Shown: positions 47,901 through 55,917 of the stretch, one piece after another
How the letters are laid out: each line of letters opens with the position of its first letter
Numbering within the stretch: position 1 is the stretch's first letter
Source of the DNA: Henriciella marina
Lineage (GTDB): Bacteria > Pseudomonadota > Alphaproteobacteria > Caulobacterales > Hyphomonadaceae
Length of the DNA stretch: 64,000 nt
Assembly: GCF_027213945.1 (NCBI RefSeq)
Contig: NZ_JAPWGW010000002.1
Location: forward strand, 434,001-498,000
Direction of reading: 5' to 3'
The notes under the pieces: model-generated
What the model was told of the DNA's origin: nothing
The model's input: the letters and a program-made list of their open reading frames with translations, nothing else
Database searches by the model: none
Program-made: the position numbers and the translations under genes

Positions 47901-48077
47901 ATCGGCTGGGTCGTGTTCGGCGGGCTCGGGATTGCGGCGCTGTTCACGCTTTTCCTGACACCGGCGATCTATCTCGGCATCGCGCAGCTCTCCAAGGCCC
48001 GCACCGTTGAGACGCGGGCGCTTGAGGATGAGCTGGAAGAAGCGCGCAGCAAGACCAGTAGTCAGCCTGCCGAATAG
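44958..48077 (+). CDS. Efflux RND transporter permease (second system)
   Basis: A 1039-residue inner membrane pump. TM1 is followed by VREQ-like LPDVDRPIVSVRATLPG; TM4 carries the aspartate pair in LIVDDAIVVLENIQRR, and TM10 has the lysine in GLMAKNGILLVEFADQ. It resembles MdtB/MexF-style hydrophobic drug pumps but is clearly diverged from the first pump in this window. It ends 1 base before the convergent glucosidase gene ends. No channel gene accompanies it, so it may share the channel of the first system or one elsewhere. Confidence 0.94.
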   Translation: MTPPGQGLPGLAVRRPMMAAVLNLLIVIAGLAAILGVEVRELPDVDRPIVSVRATLPGAAPETIDAEVTSIIEGAVATVSGVKEIRSSSEENSARMRIEFNPGVDLDTAASDVREAVSRVTRELPDRTENLFVTKADDQGQSVLTVAVISDAYSEEELSRIVENDIMPEFLAIDGVATVQQFGTRERQMRVLVDPLRLNRFGLTIADVANALREAPFDVPVGSFRSDSQELIVRAEATAATPELIKDIYIQGNTKVGDVAEAVLGPADADNFLRLNGEPIIGLGIIRQASSNTIQISDAAKEKLRQLNPRFDDIELRVTSDEAVFIEKSVEEVLTSLAITVLIVVITIWVFLGSMKATIIPAVAIPVSLIGTVAGIWLLGFSINLLTLLALVLATGLIVDDAIVVLENIQRRQSEGIRRRAAAVLGTQQVFFAVIATTAVLVAVFVPISFLPSTTGRLFREFGFVLSVAVLISSFVALTLAPAIASKFRFIPRDPAERKDSWLEKRGRTISNTYGAALSACLAHPIVVGLVCLGAAGAAGLLYTSVPEELVPPEDRGVVEVFATGPDGVGLAFMEQEADEIEQVLQPYVENGTIESLFTIVGRYDPNRVGVTAWLAPWEERTLSQEDIISQLQGPMSEIPGSRVSVFGRSSLSSRGGGRGGGLQIALTGSDYSEIYAVARELSSAIEDSEVLSNPEISYQPTQPQLSIQVDRRRAADLNVPLDELSVTLRAMVDGEDLIDLNVNDQAIPIILESETGTIRDPGDLQNLYVRSDSGGLVPISTLTTIREEGVAAELDRTEQRRAIEVEMDTTPGLPLADAIAEIERLTDEILPPGFGMILQGEAATLEESNQDLLLTYGFAFVIVFLVLVAQFESLTSPVVILLSVPFALAAAIYALFLTGTSLNIYSQIGLIMLIGLMAKNGILLVEFADQLRGMGRSVRDAVFEAATIRLRPIAMTLISTVLGAVPLIVSSGAGAEARNSIGWVVFGGLGIAALFTLFLTPAIYLGIAQLSKARTVETRALEDELEEARSKTSSQPAE

Positions 48078-48078
48078 C

Positions 48079-49695
48079 TCAGGAGAGCCTTGCCCAGAAA
48101 CCCGCCCACGGGCCGAACGAGCGAGGCAGCTTTTCCTGATCGTTCGGCATATTGCACGCCGCAATCAAAGCGGGGAAATCTGGAGTCACATGATCCGGAA
48201 TATCCACTTGTTCACCTGACAGATTGAAAACGCAGAGAATTTCTTCGCCGTCATGCCGGCGCCTGAAGGCCAGAACGGGCACGTCATCGTGTAGGAATTC
48301 AATCTCTCCCCAGCGTAGCGCTGGTGAAGTTTTGCGCAGCTCTATGAGTTTCCGGGTCAGGTTGAGGCTGGAAGACGGGTCATTCGCCTGTGTGTCCAAC
48401 GCCAGCGCCTGATGAGCAGCATCGACGGGTAGCCATGGCCGTGCAGGAGAGAAGCCTGCATTGGGGTCAGTAGATGTCCATGGGAACGGCGTGCGCGCGC
48501 CATCGCGCCCCAGGGTTCGCGGCCAGTTGGCAATGGCTTCCGGATCCTGAAGGTCTTCAAAGCCGACCTGGCCCTGTGGCAGGCCAAGCTCCTCGCCCTG
48601 GTACAGAAATGCGTTCCCCCTCAGCGAAAGCAGCAGGAGAAGGAGAAGGTCTGCGGCTGCCTTGCGATGCGGCGGGCTTGCCCAGCGGGAAACGGCGCGC
48701 GGTGCATCATGGTTGGAGAAGGCCCAGCTTGGCCAGCCTTCACCCGCCTCACCGTTCCATTGTTCGAGCGAACGGCGCACGCGCGCTGGACTGATCGTCT
48801 GAGCGTAAAGGAAATCGAAATTATAGGCGGAATGAAGCCTCTCCTCGCCTTCGGTGAAGGATTTCATCTCTGGCACAGGGTTGGGGCCGACAACTTCTGC
48901 GACCGAAAACCGCTCCGGATAGGCGTCGAGGCGCGCGCGCACGCGTTCGAGGAAGGCGGGAATTTCTGGCTGGGACATGTTGTAGAGGTGATCCTGCATG
49001 TCGAAGGGGCGTGTCACCTTCTCCATGGCGAGACCGGACGGCGGATTATCGCGGAGTTCTGCGTCATGGATGGCGAAATTGATGGCATCGAGTCGGAAGC
49101 CATCCACACCGCGGTCCAGCCAGAAAGACGCCGCATCGAGCAGCGCGTTCTGAATCTCCCTGTTGCGGACATTGAGGTCCGGCTGCGAAGCGAGGAAGTT
49201 GTGCATGTAGTATTGCTGACGGCGACCATCCCATTCCCATGAAGGCCCGCCAAACACAGCCTGCCAGTTATTGGGCGGGGAGCCATCCGACATTGGGTCC
49301 GCCCAGACATACCAGTCCGCCTTGTCGCCCTCTCTGCTCTCGCGGCTCTGCCTGAACCAGTCATGGGCGTCAGACGTGTGCGAATAGACCTGGTCGATGA
49401 TCACTTTGAGATCGAGGCCATGCGCCTTCGCGATCAGACGGTCGAAGTCTTCGAGCGTGCCAAAGAGCGGATCGACGCCGCAATAGTCCGCAACGTCATA
49501 GCCAAAGTCTTTCATCGGCGACGTGAAGAAGGGCGATAGCCAGATCGCATCGACACCGAGGGATGCGACATGGTCGAGCCCGCCGATGATGCCTTCAAGG
49601 TCACCGACGCCATCGCCATTGCTGTCGGCAAAGCTGCGCGGATAGATCTGGTAGATCGTAGCGCCCTTCCACCAGGGCTGTCTGTCTTCGGTCAT
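48079..49695 (-). CDS. GH13 alpha-glucosidase / alpha-amylase family protein
   Basis: A 538-residue glycoside hydrolase that cleaves alpha-glucosidic bonds in maltose-like or isomaltose-like sugars. The barrel starts WWKGATIYQIYPRSFADSNG, with a calcium-type DSNGDGVGD loop. Region I is DQVYSHTSDAHDWF, the nucleophile Asp is in DGFRLDAINF, the acid/base Glu is in FSVAEVVGP and the stabilising Asp is in AFSNHDAPR. The ATG at 49695 is taken as start because the barrel homology begins there; an upstream in-frame TTG at 49776 has no support. No signal peptide is seen, so it is probably cytoplasmic. It is monocistronic. Confidence 0.9.
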   Translation of the reverse strand: MTEDRQPWWKGATIYQIYPRSFADSNGDGVGDLEGIIGGLDHVASLGVDAIWLSPFFTSPMKDFGYDVADYCGVDPLFGTLEDFDRLIAKAHGLDLKVIIDQVYSHTSDAHDWFRQSRESREGDKADWYVWADPMSDGSPPNNWQAVFGGPSWEWDGRRQQYYMHNFLASQPDLNVRNREIQNALLDAASFWLDRGVDGFRLDAINFAIHDAELRDNPPSGLAMEKVTRPFDMQDHLYNMSQPEIPAFLERVRARLDAYPERFSVAEVVGPNPVPEMKSFTEGEERLHSAYNFDFLYAQTISPARVRRSLEQWNGEAGEGWPSWAFSNHDAPRAVSRWASPPHRKAAADLLLLLLLSLRGNAFLYQGEELGLPQGQVGFEDLQDPEAIANWPRTLGRDGARTPFPWTSTDPNAGFSPARPWLPVDAAHQALALDTQANDPSSSLNLTRKLIELRKTSPALRWGEIEFLHDDVPVLAFRRRHDGEEILCVFNLSGEQVDIPDHVTPDFPALIAACNMPNDQEKLPRSFGPWAGFWARLS

Positions 49696-49881
49696 GACGT
49701 GGGCAATAGCCTTTTCATCGGGCAATGGGCGATCTCTCTTATTTCGTGCGAAATCGGCCAAGGTAAAGCCAGCCAAAAAACTGTCTGTCTGGTTGACGTT
49801 GGGTCCGGCCCCGATAGCGCTTCACGCGTGCGCAGAATTCTGAGACGATGAGGTTGAAGACAAAAGTGGGAGGACAGAGCG

Positions 49882-51216
49882 ATGCTCATCAATGTCAGCG
49901 AAACCGCGCAGGAAGAAGCAAGCGTCCACTGTGGCCACAAATTCGAGCGGGCCTATCCAGTCGCCCCGGCGGCGGACCTGACCGATCTTGATCTCTTCAC
50001 GAAAGGACAGCCCTTCGGCGCCTTTGCGGAAATGCGCGAGAAGGCTCCTGTCTGCTGGCATGAAGAGGCCGAAGGCGCCGGCTTCTGGGCGCTGACGGGC
50101 TATCACGACATCCGCGCGGCGGAGTTAAACACCAAGGCGTTCTCCTCCCAGAAGGGTGGCATCCTCATGAATTATGGGCACGCCGATGCCCGCCATCCCC
50201 TGCTCCACCGGGCATCGCTGGATGCCATGATCTGCCTTGATCAACCCTATCATTTCCCGCTGCGCCGCGAACACATGCCTTTCTTTACGCCGGCCTACGT
50301 GGCTGAGCTACGTGAGCGGGTCGATGCCAAGGTCAGTTTACTTCTCTATGCGATGGAGGCGAAGGCACGCGACACGGGCAAGCCCATCGATATGGTCGAG
50401 ACGTTCTCTGCCGAACTGCCACTTTTCACCCTGTGCGAAATTCTCGGCGTCGCGGAGGCTGACAGGCCCAAGCTGATCAAGTGGATGCATTATCTGGAGG
50501 TTTCTGCCGATACGATGCGCAAGGGCGAAGCGATCGATCCGCAATTCTTCGGCGACTTCATCAACAATGTGCTGGAAATGTTCGAGTACGGAAAACGCGT
50601 CCTCCATGATCGTCGCCAAAACCCGAAATCAGACCTTCTGTCTGCTATCGCGAATGCGAAGGTGGACGGTAAACTCCTGTCAGACGAAATGCTCGATGGG
50701 TCGTGGCTGCTCATTGTCTTTGCGGGCAATGACACAACCCGCAATTCCCTGTCGGGTACGATGAAGCTGCTTAGCGAGTTTCCGGAGCAGAAGCAGGCGC
50801 TGATCAATGATCCCTCAAAGATACCAAATATGGTGCATGAGGCCATCAGGATGGTGTCGCCAGTCATCTATATGCGCCGCACGGCAACAGAGGACACCGA
50901 GATCAACGGTCAGAAAATTGCCGAGGGCGAGAAGATCGTCATGTACTACGGCGCGGCAAACCGTGACCCGTCGGTTTTTGCAGATCCCGACAGGTTCGAT
51001 GTCGATCGCGCCAATGCCAAGGACCACCTTGCTTTCGGAATGGGGCCACACGTCTGCCTCGGCCAGCGTGTCGCCAACATGCAGCTGGAATCAGCCTATC
51101 GTCAGATACTCGCTCGCTATCCAGATGTAGAATGGACCGGCGATATCGACATCGCGCCGAACAACTTTGTTCATGCAATCTCCCGCATGGGAATCGACCT
51201 CGGGCTCTCACGGTAG
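49882..51216 (+). CDS. Cytochrome P450
   Basis: A 444-residue soluble bacterial P450 monooxygenase. The oxygen-activating I-helix motif is AGNDTT (281-286), the ExxR motif is EAIR (320-323), and the heme ligand Cys392 is in FGMGPHVCLG. It has no membrane anchor. The substrate family is uncertain; fatty acids, terpenes and steroids are possibilities. A Shine-Dalgarno GGGAGGA precedes the ATG. No ferredoxin or ferredoxin reductase gene is adjacent, so redox partners must come from elsewhere. Confidence 0.93.
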   Translation: MLINVSETAQEEASVHCGHKFERAYPVAPAADLTDLDLFTKGQPFGAFAEMREKAPVCWHEEAEGAGFWALTGYHDIRAAELNTKAFSSQKGGILMNYGHADARHPLLHRASLDAMICLDQPYHFPLRREHMPFFTPAYVAELRERVDAKVSLLLYAMEAKARDTGKPIDMVETFSAELPLFTLCEILGVAEADRPKLIKWMHYLEVSADTMRKGEAIDPQFFGDFINNVLEMFEYGKRVLHDRRQNPKSDLLSAIANAKVDGKLLSDEMLDGSWLLIVFAGNDTTRNSLSGTMKLLSEFPEQKQALINDPSKIPNMVHEAIRMVSPVIYMRRTATEDTEINGQKIAEGEKIVMYYGAANRDPSVFADPDRFDVDRANAKDHLAFGMGPHVCLGQRVANMQLESAYRQILARYPDVEWTGDIDIAPNNFVHAISRMGIDLGLSR

Positions 51217-51318
51217 AAAAACAAAACCTGTGATAACAAAATAAATCATTCTGTTAAGATTTGATTTCCATCCAAATGATAGAAATTGAAACTTCACAGG
51301 GGTGGGGACGAAATCGGT

Positions 51319-52548
51319 TTGGATCAGGCCATTGCAATAGGCTTTACAGTGCCGGCCATCGCAACCGCGATGTGTGCGATATTTCTATGCTTCTGGCACT
51401 ATAATCGCGAAGACCGGGCAGCGCTGATCTTCGCTGCCGCCTTCGTCATGTGCGCGGTGGGTTTCCTGCTCAACCACTTTATTCTGGCCAAGGAATCTGT
51501 TGCGAATGCGATTGTCCACAATGCCTGCTATGCGGCCGGACTCTATCTGCTAAGCGACGGCATCCACCGTGCTTTCAAAAAACAGACGCCTCGCCTTGCC
51601 CTGGTCACGCTTGGTGTCGGGAGCGTTATTGCGGCCGGAATAATCCAGATCAGTTTCGTCGGCCTGTCTGTCCGGATTATCACGTTGAACTTAATTCACG
51701 GCCTGATGCTGATCATCACGGCCTGGTCTCTAAGGGACATATGGAACAGAACATGGACCGGCACAGCTGTGCTGGCTGCCCTGGCACTTTGCATTATCAA
51801 TTTCATTCTCGTCTCGCCTATTACCGTGACTGGCAATACGATCCGGGATGATACCTTTTTTCAGTCGGCCTACTGGCAGATCATAAATCTGATCAGCATC
51901 TTTTCCGTTCTTGGCATGGGTGGTGCGTTGGTGTCGGTCTGCGTGATGCAGCGCCTCGAAGCCCTGCGTGATGATGCTGAAAGCGATTTCCTGACAGGGC
52001 TGAAAAGCCGCCGCGCCTTCGAGCAAGCTGCGCGTCATTACTGTGAAGCCCGTTCGGGTGATTATGCGGCAAGCGTCATCATCATCGATCTCGACCACTT
52101 CAAGCATGTGAACGATGCTTACGGTCACGCCGTTGGCGACAAGGTCATTCGGGGCGTTGGCGCGCTTCTTTCTGCCAAGACGCGGATGAGCGACATGGCG
52201 GGCCGAATGGGCGGCGAAGAGTTCTGCATGGTTCTTCCGGGCACGAACATGGCCGGCGCCAAAACTCTGGGGGAACGCCTGCGCCACGCTATTTCGGAAT
52301 TGCCAATGGAGGGCGTGCCAGAAGACCTGAAGGTGTCGGCGAGCTTTGGTGTGGCCGAGCTTGGGCGCGAGATGCTCTTCGAAGATGTCTATCCGATTGC
52401 GGACGCGGCTCTTTACGCGGCCAAATCGCTCGGCCGTAATCGCGTCGAATGCGCAGAACTTCCAGCCGATGTAGGCAAGCCGGTTCACCGGAAAAAACTG
52501 GAAAGCGTTCCGAGCGACGACGCAGACGGACAGCGGCTCGCCTCCTGA
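51319..52548 (+). CDS. Membrane-bound GGDEF diguanylate cyclase
   Basis: A protein of about 409 residues that makes cyclic di-GMP. An N-terminal sensor of about six TM segments is followed by a GGDEF domain. The signature is GGEEF, the substrate region VIIIDLDHFKHVNDAYGHAV is intact, and an inhibitory site RMSD lies five residues before GGEEF, so product feedback is likely. Start uncertain: TTG 51319 has GGGGTGGGGA upstream, while TTG 51286 would add 11 residues without one. It is followed by a crotonase gene with which it need not be linked. The signal sensed is unknown. Confidence 0.88.
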   Translation: MDQAIAIGFTVPAIATAMCAIFLCFWHYNREDRAALIFAAAFVMCAVGFLLNHFILAKESVANAIVHNACYAAGLYLLSDGIHRAFKKQTPRLALVTLGVGSVIAAGIIQISFVGLSVRIITLNLIHGLMLIITAWSLRDIWNRTWTGTAVLAALALCIINFILVSPITVTGNTIRDDTFFQSAYWQIINLISIFSVLGMGGALVSVCVMQRLEALRDDAESDFLTGLKSRRAFEQAARHYCEARSGDYAASVIIIDLDHFKHVNDAYGHAVGDKVIRGVGALLSAKTRMSDMAGRMGGEEFCMVLPGTNMAGAKTLGERLRHAISELPMEGVPEDLKVSASFGVAELGREMLFEDVYPIADAALYAAKSLGRNRVECAELPADVGKPVHRKKLESVPSDDADGQRLAS

Positions 52549-52647
52549 TAAACGCTTTCATCTCCGGACAGCCCTGACCCGAGGTTAGACCTGTTCAGCG
52601 CCTGCCTCTCATGCTCTTTCAGACCAAAGACAACCGAGGAGGATATT

Positions 52648-53442
52648 ATGTCAGACAAGCCGGAAAGCGTTGGCAACGAAGTCACCTATGAGGTGAAGGA
52701 CCATGTCGCCCTCGTCACGCTGAACCGTCCCGACAAGCGCAATGCGGTGAACGGCGCTGTTGCATCTGCGCTGGGCTGGATCTGTGAAGAAACCGAACGC
52801 GATGACGATGTGCGGGCCTGTATCCTGACCTCTTCGCTGGAATCGACTTTCTGCGCTGGCGCCGATCTCTCCGAGATTTCCAAAGGCAATGCTGGCGCGC
52901 TGTCGACCAAGAAGGGCGGGTTTGCGGGCTTTGTGAAGTTCCCACGTACCAAACCATGGATTGCGGCTGTTCGCGGCAATGCGCTCGCAGGTGGTTGTGA
53001 GCTACCGCTCGCCTGCGACATGATCGTGGCTGCAGACAATTCGCGCTTCGGCCTTCCAGAGGTGAAACGCGGTATCTTTGCCGGTGCAGGCGGTGTGTTC
53101 CGCCTGCCGCGCGCCCTGCCCCGCAATATTGCGCTGGAAATCGTCGCAACCGGTGACCCGCTTCCTGCAGAACGTCTTTACCAGCTTGGCCTGGTCAACC
53201 GGATGGTTGCGTCCGACAAGGTTCTCGATGAAGCGAAATCGCTGGCGGCACAGATTGGCGTGAATGCACCGCTGGCTGTACGCAAGAGCCTCGAAGTTGC
53301 CCGCCAGGCATATGACGGCACTGAGAGCGATCTCTGGAAAGCGTCCAATGAGGCGTCAGCCATCGTGTTCTCCAGCGAGGATGCCAAGGAAGGCCCGCGC
53401 GCCTTCCTCGAAAAGCGCGCGCCTGTCTGGAAGGGTAAGTAG
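52648..53442 (+). CDS. Enoyl-CoA hydratase / crotonase family protein
   Basis: A 264-residue crotonase-fold enzyme. CoA-binding and oxyanion elements are FCAGADLSEI and RGNALAGGCELPLACD. Both hydratase-type glutamates are kept, in GGCELPLACDM and LPEVKRGIFAGAGG, so hydratase activity on a 2-enoyl-CoA is plausible. The exact substrate is not evident. A clear Shine-Dalgarno GAGGAGG lies before the ATG. A strong bidirectional terminator follows. Confidence 0.9.
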   Translation: MSDKPESVGNEVTYEVKDHVALVTLNRPDKRNAVNGAVASALGWICEETERDDDVRACILTSSLESTFCAGADLSEISKGNAGALSTKKGGFAGFVKFPRTKPWIAAVRGNALAGGCELPLACDMIVAADNSRFGLPEVKRGIFAGAGGVFRLPRALPRNIALEIVATGDPLPAERLYQLGLVNRMVASDKVLDEAKSLAAQIGVNAPLAVRKSLEVARQAYDGTESDLWKASNEASAIVFSSEDAKEGPRAFLEKRAPVWKGK

Positions 53443-53475
53443 CGCCGCTGGTTCGCAAGAGGACCTATGAAACAG

Positions 53476-53515
53476 AAAAACCCCCGCATCCGGCTATGCG
53501 GGGGTCTATTTTTTT
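53476..53515. terminator. Bidirectional terminator between crotonase and adhesin genes
   Basis: Perfect 9-bp stem 53481-53489 / 53496-53504 with a 6-nt loop. A run of T follows on the plus strand (ATTTTTTT), and five A precede it, giving a T run on the minus strand. It serves both convergent genes. Confidence 0.9.
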
Positions 53516-53547
53516 AGAGAGGCAGGAAAACGGAGCCCTTAGCCAAG

Positions 53548-55029
53548 TTACCAGGCGGCCTGGAAGCCGACGCGGGCACCCGTACCGCCGCGGTCCACGC
53601 CCTTGGCAACACCGGCATTGAGCTGCCAGGTCGGGTTGAGACGGAACGCGGCCGCCATGGAAAGCGCGCCTTCGTCCTCATAGTGACCATAGCCACCGCT
53701 GAGCGCGAACTGTTTGCCTTCCGGCACGAATGGCGTGTCGAGCGCAATTGCTGCGGCAATACCACCGCGATTGTCACGGATGTCATCGCTATTGCGGCCG
53801 ATCAGGCGGGTATTGGCAGCGATGAGACCCGTGTTCTGCGCCAGACCGGACGAGAGGCTATAATCTGCTGCGAGATTGCCATTACGGTCAGTGGTGACGA
53901 CGCCGACTTCACCCGACTGCGCGGCAGTGCTGGCAGCGGAGTTGAGACCGGCGAAATTGTAGGTCGCATCAGAACCGCCAATGGCGATCTGGTTATCAAC
54001 CATCGCCGTTGCGCCATTACCGATCGCGATGGAGTTCGCGCCAACAGCCGAGGTCTGGTTGCCGAGCGCAACGGAGCCCGCACCGCTGGCATTGGCGGCT
54101 TCGCCAACAGCCGTAGAGCGAACGCCGGACGCCGTGGCAAGGTGGCCGAAGGCATGTGCACGTTCAGCCGTTGCTGCCGAGCGCCAGCCATAGGCGGTTG
54201 CTGCGGTCGCGGTCGCGACAGATTCGCCGCCGACAGCCGTAGAGGATGTGCCGCTTGCGATGGCTTCGGTACCCATGGCGACCGCGTCCTGACCGGATGC
54301 GACGGCAAGGTTGCCCTGTGCGATGCTTTCGAGGCCGGAGGCATTCGCCGCTTCACCGACGGCCAGCGAGCGAACGCCTGATGCATTGGCGAGGTGACCG
54401 AAGGCCTGCGCACGTTCTGCAGTAGCCTCAGAACGCCAGCCATAGGCACTGGCACCGGGGCCCATTGCGACAGCCTGGCCACCAACGGAGGTCGTGGACG
54501 GGCCGCTTGCCACAGTTGCGCGGCCGGTGGCGCCGTCCCGGTTACCGCCAATGGCAATTGCGTCGCCGCCATTCGCCTCAGCGGCGTTACCGATAGCGAT
54601 CGCGTTTGTGTCAGTGGCCGACGCCAAATTGCCAACCGCGATGGACTGCTCACCTGAAGCAGTTGCGGCTTCACCTACAGCGGTTGATCTGACGCCGGAA
54701 GCTGTCGCGAGATGACCGATTGCATGAGCGCGCTCTGCGGTGGCAGAGGCCTGCCAGCCAAAGGCGGTTGCTGCAGTGCCCGTGGCATTGGATTCGCCAC
54801 CGACAGCAGTAGTCGATGTGCCGTCTGCGTTCGCTTCGGTACCAACCGCGAGGGCATCCGAGCCGTCTGCATCAGCATCTACACCGCATTCCAGTGAGGT
54901 CGCGTCGACGGCACCTGTATTACAGTCTGGTGTAGCGTCAGCCGAAGCCGTCGAGATTGGCAGAACCACCCAGCTTGCGCCTGCAAGCGTGAGTGCACTG
55001 ACGGTCTTCTTTAGATTGGAGAGTCGCAT
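53548..55029 (-). CDS. YadA-like trimeric autotransporter adhesin
   Basis: A 493-residue surface protein. A signal peptide (LKKTVSALTLAGASWVVLPI..) is followed by a head made of about 14-residue left-handed beta-roll repeats (AxGxxAxASGxxSxAVG pattern). A short neck follows, and then a C-terminal YadA-type membrane anchor (LIAANTRLIGRNSDDIRDNR, NPTWQLNAGVAKGVDRGG). The head shows three higher-order modules (residues 71-148, 177-254 and 261-338). Start ATG 55029 has a GGGAAGG ribosome site; the upstream in-frame extension is not signal-like. It is likely to mediate surface attachment. A divergent ECF sigma gene lies 285 bases away and may control it. Confidence 0.88.
   Translation of the reverse strand: MRLSNLKKTVSALTLAGASWVVLPISTASADATPDCNTGAVDATSLECGVDADADGSDALAVGTEANADGTSTTAVGGESNATGTAATAFGWQASATAERAHAIGHLATASGVRSTAVGEAATASGEQSIAVGNLASATDTNAIAIGNAAEANGGDAIAIGGNRDGATGRATVASGPSTTSVGGQAVAMGPGASAYGWRSEATAERAQAFGHLANASGVRSLAVGEAANASGLESIAQGNLAVASGQDAVAMGTEAIASGTSSTAVGGESVATATAATAYGWRSAATAERAHAFGHLATASGVRSTAVGEAANASGAGSVALGNQTSAVGANSIAIGNGATAMVDNQIAIGGSDATYNFAGLNSAASTAAQSGEVGVVTTDRNGNLAADYSLSSGLAQNTGLIAANTRLIGRNSDDIRDNRGGIAAAIALDTPFVPEGKQFALSGGYGHYEDEGALSMAAAFRLNPTWQLNAGVAKGVDRGGTGARVGFQAAW
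54016..54819 (-). repeat. Three higher-order head modules in the adhesin
   Basis: Three copies of a module of about 78 residues (each with several 14-residue units) at 54586-54819, 54268-54501 and 54016-54249. Each contains AFGW or AYGW, ATAERA, GHLA-ASGVRS and AVGEA-ASG. A different 28-residue stretch separates the first two copies. Confidence 0.85.
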
Positions 55030-55057
55030 GAATTGCCTTCCCTGTTTCCTCTTGGGA

Positions 55058-55083
55058 CCGGCATGGGCGAGGTAACATGCCGG
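55058..55083 (-). promoter_or_regulatory. Hairpin in the adhesin 5' leader
   Basis: Perfect 8-bp inverted repeat CCGGCATG / CATGCCGG with a 10-nt spacer, about 29 bases upstream of the adhesin start codon and just upstream of the ribosome site. It may affect translation or mRNA stability. Confidence 0.35.
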
Positions 55084-55097
55084 CTTCAGGCGCGTGC

Positions 55098-55109
55098 CTG
55101 ACGCGTCAG
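55098..55109. promoter_or_regulatory. Palindromic candidate operator between adhesin and ECF sigma genes
   Basis: Perfect 12-bp palindrome CTGACGCGTCAG in the 285-base divergent region. Apart from the leader hairpin nothing else is recognisable here; no clear ECF-type promoter was found. Confidence 0.35.
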
Positions 55110-55314
55110 CTACGACCGCGAGGGGCGTCGGGGTGCAGAAATTTCGAAAAAACCGAAGGTTTATCGATCGGAATTTCGAGTTGCCCAATCTGTGACGAAG
55201 CTTCTGCAGATAGACGAAAGCCTCCAGTCCATCATCCGCTCACCAGGCTGTGATCGCTTGCAGCTTTACTTCTGCCTCAACGACCTAGATCAACTGACGA
55301 GATCAGGGGTGTGC

Positions 55315-55896
55315 ATGAGTAAACCAGAGTTCGTGAAGCTTAATCTGGATCTGAAGTTGGCACTGTCTGCCTGTGCAGAGGGCGACGCTGCCGCATTCAA
55401 GGTTATCTATCGGCTCACCGCGCCAAAGTTTTTTGCCATTCTGAAAAACCAGCTCAAGGACGCCGAGGCAGCCAAGGACGTGCTTCAGGAAGCTTACGTG
55501 TCGATCTGGAAGAATGCGCACCGTTTCGATGCCGATAAAGGCAACGCCTTTACCTGGATGCTTGTCATCATGCGCAATCGCGGGCTTGATCGACTTCGAT
55601 CAAAAGCGCGCACGCCCGTGACTGAAGAGATCGCGGAGACAATTCCGGATGATGCTGCCCGGCCGGAGCAAGAAGCGCGGACGCGCAATCTCGGTCGCAT
55701 ACTCGACAGTCAGCTCGCAAAATTGCCTGAGCAGGTTTCTCTCTCGATCTCACTCAACATCGTACAGGGAATGACATGCCGGGAGATCGGACATATTCTT
55801 GAGGTGTCGCCCAATACGGTGAAAGCCTGGGTCCGGCGCGGACTGAAGAAGCTGCGCGCTGACATGCCAGTCGATAGCGTCAGCGCTATAATCTGA
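55315..55896 (+). CDS. ECF-type RNA polymerase sigma factor
   Basis: A 193-residue sigma factor. Region 2 (YRLTAPKFFAILKNQLKDAE, DVLQEAYVSIWKNAHRFDAD) with FTWMLVIMRNRGLDRLRSKA melts and reads the -10. Region 4 (LPEQVSLSISLNIVQGMTCR, REIGHILEVSPNTVKAWVRR) is a normal helix-turn-helix. The ATG at 55315 has AGGGG upstream; the in-frame sequence back to 55192 lies in the leader. It faces an RskA-like anti-sigma gene 21 bases away and is divergent from the adhesin. It is likely to respond to an envelope or oxidative signal, with the neighbouring anti-sigma factor as partner. Confidence 0.92.
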   Translation: MSKPEFVKLNLDLKLALSACAEGDAAAFKVIYRLTAPKFFAILKNQLKDAEAAKDVLQEAYVSIWKNAHRFDADKGNAFTWMLVIMRNRGLDRLRSKARTPVTEEIAETIPDDAARPEQEARTRNLGRILDSQLAKLPEQVSLSISLNIVQGMTCREIGHILEVSPNTVKAWVRRGLKKLRADMPVDSVSAII

Positions 55897-55917
55897 ACAC
55901 CTAACAGCACTCGTCGA

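Noticed and set aside
49696-49776. N-terminal extension of the GH13 protein
   Set aside because: It would start at TTG without a ribosome site and adds a hydrophilic stretch not seen in the family.
51217-51318. Riboswitch or leader RNA before the diguanylate cyclase
   Set aside because: The stretch is AT-rich without a convincing structure; it probably holds only promoter and leader.
54016-54819. Regular repeats resembling a CRISPR or satellite array
   Set aside because: The repeats are in-frame protein repeats of a trimeric adhesin, with 42-base periodicity and diverged units, not constant repeats with unique spacers.
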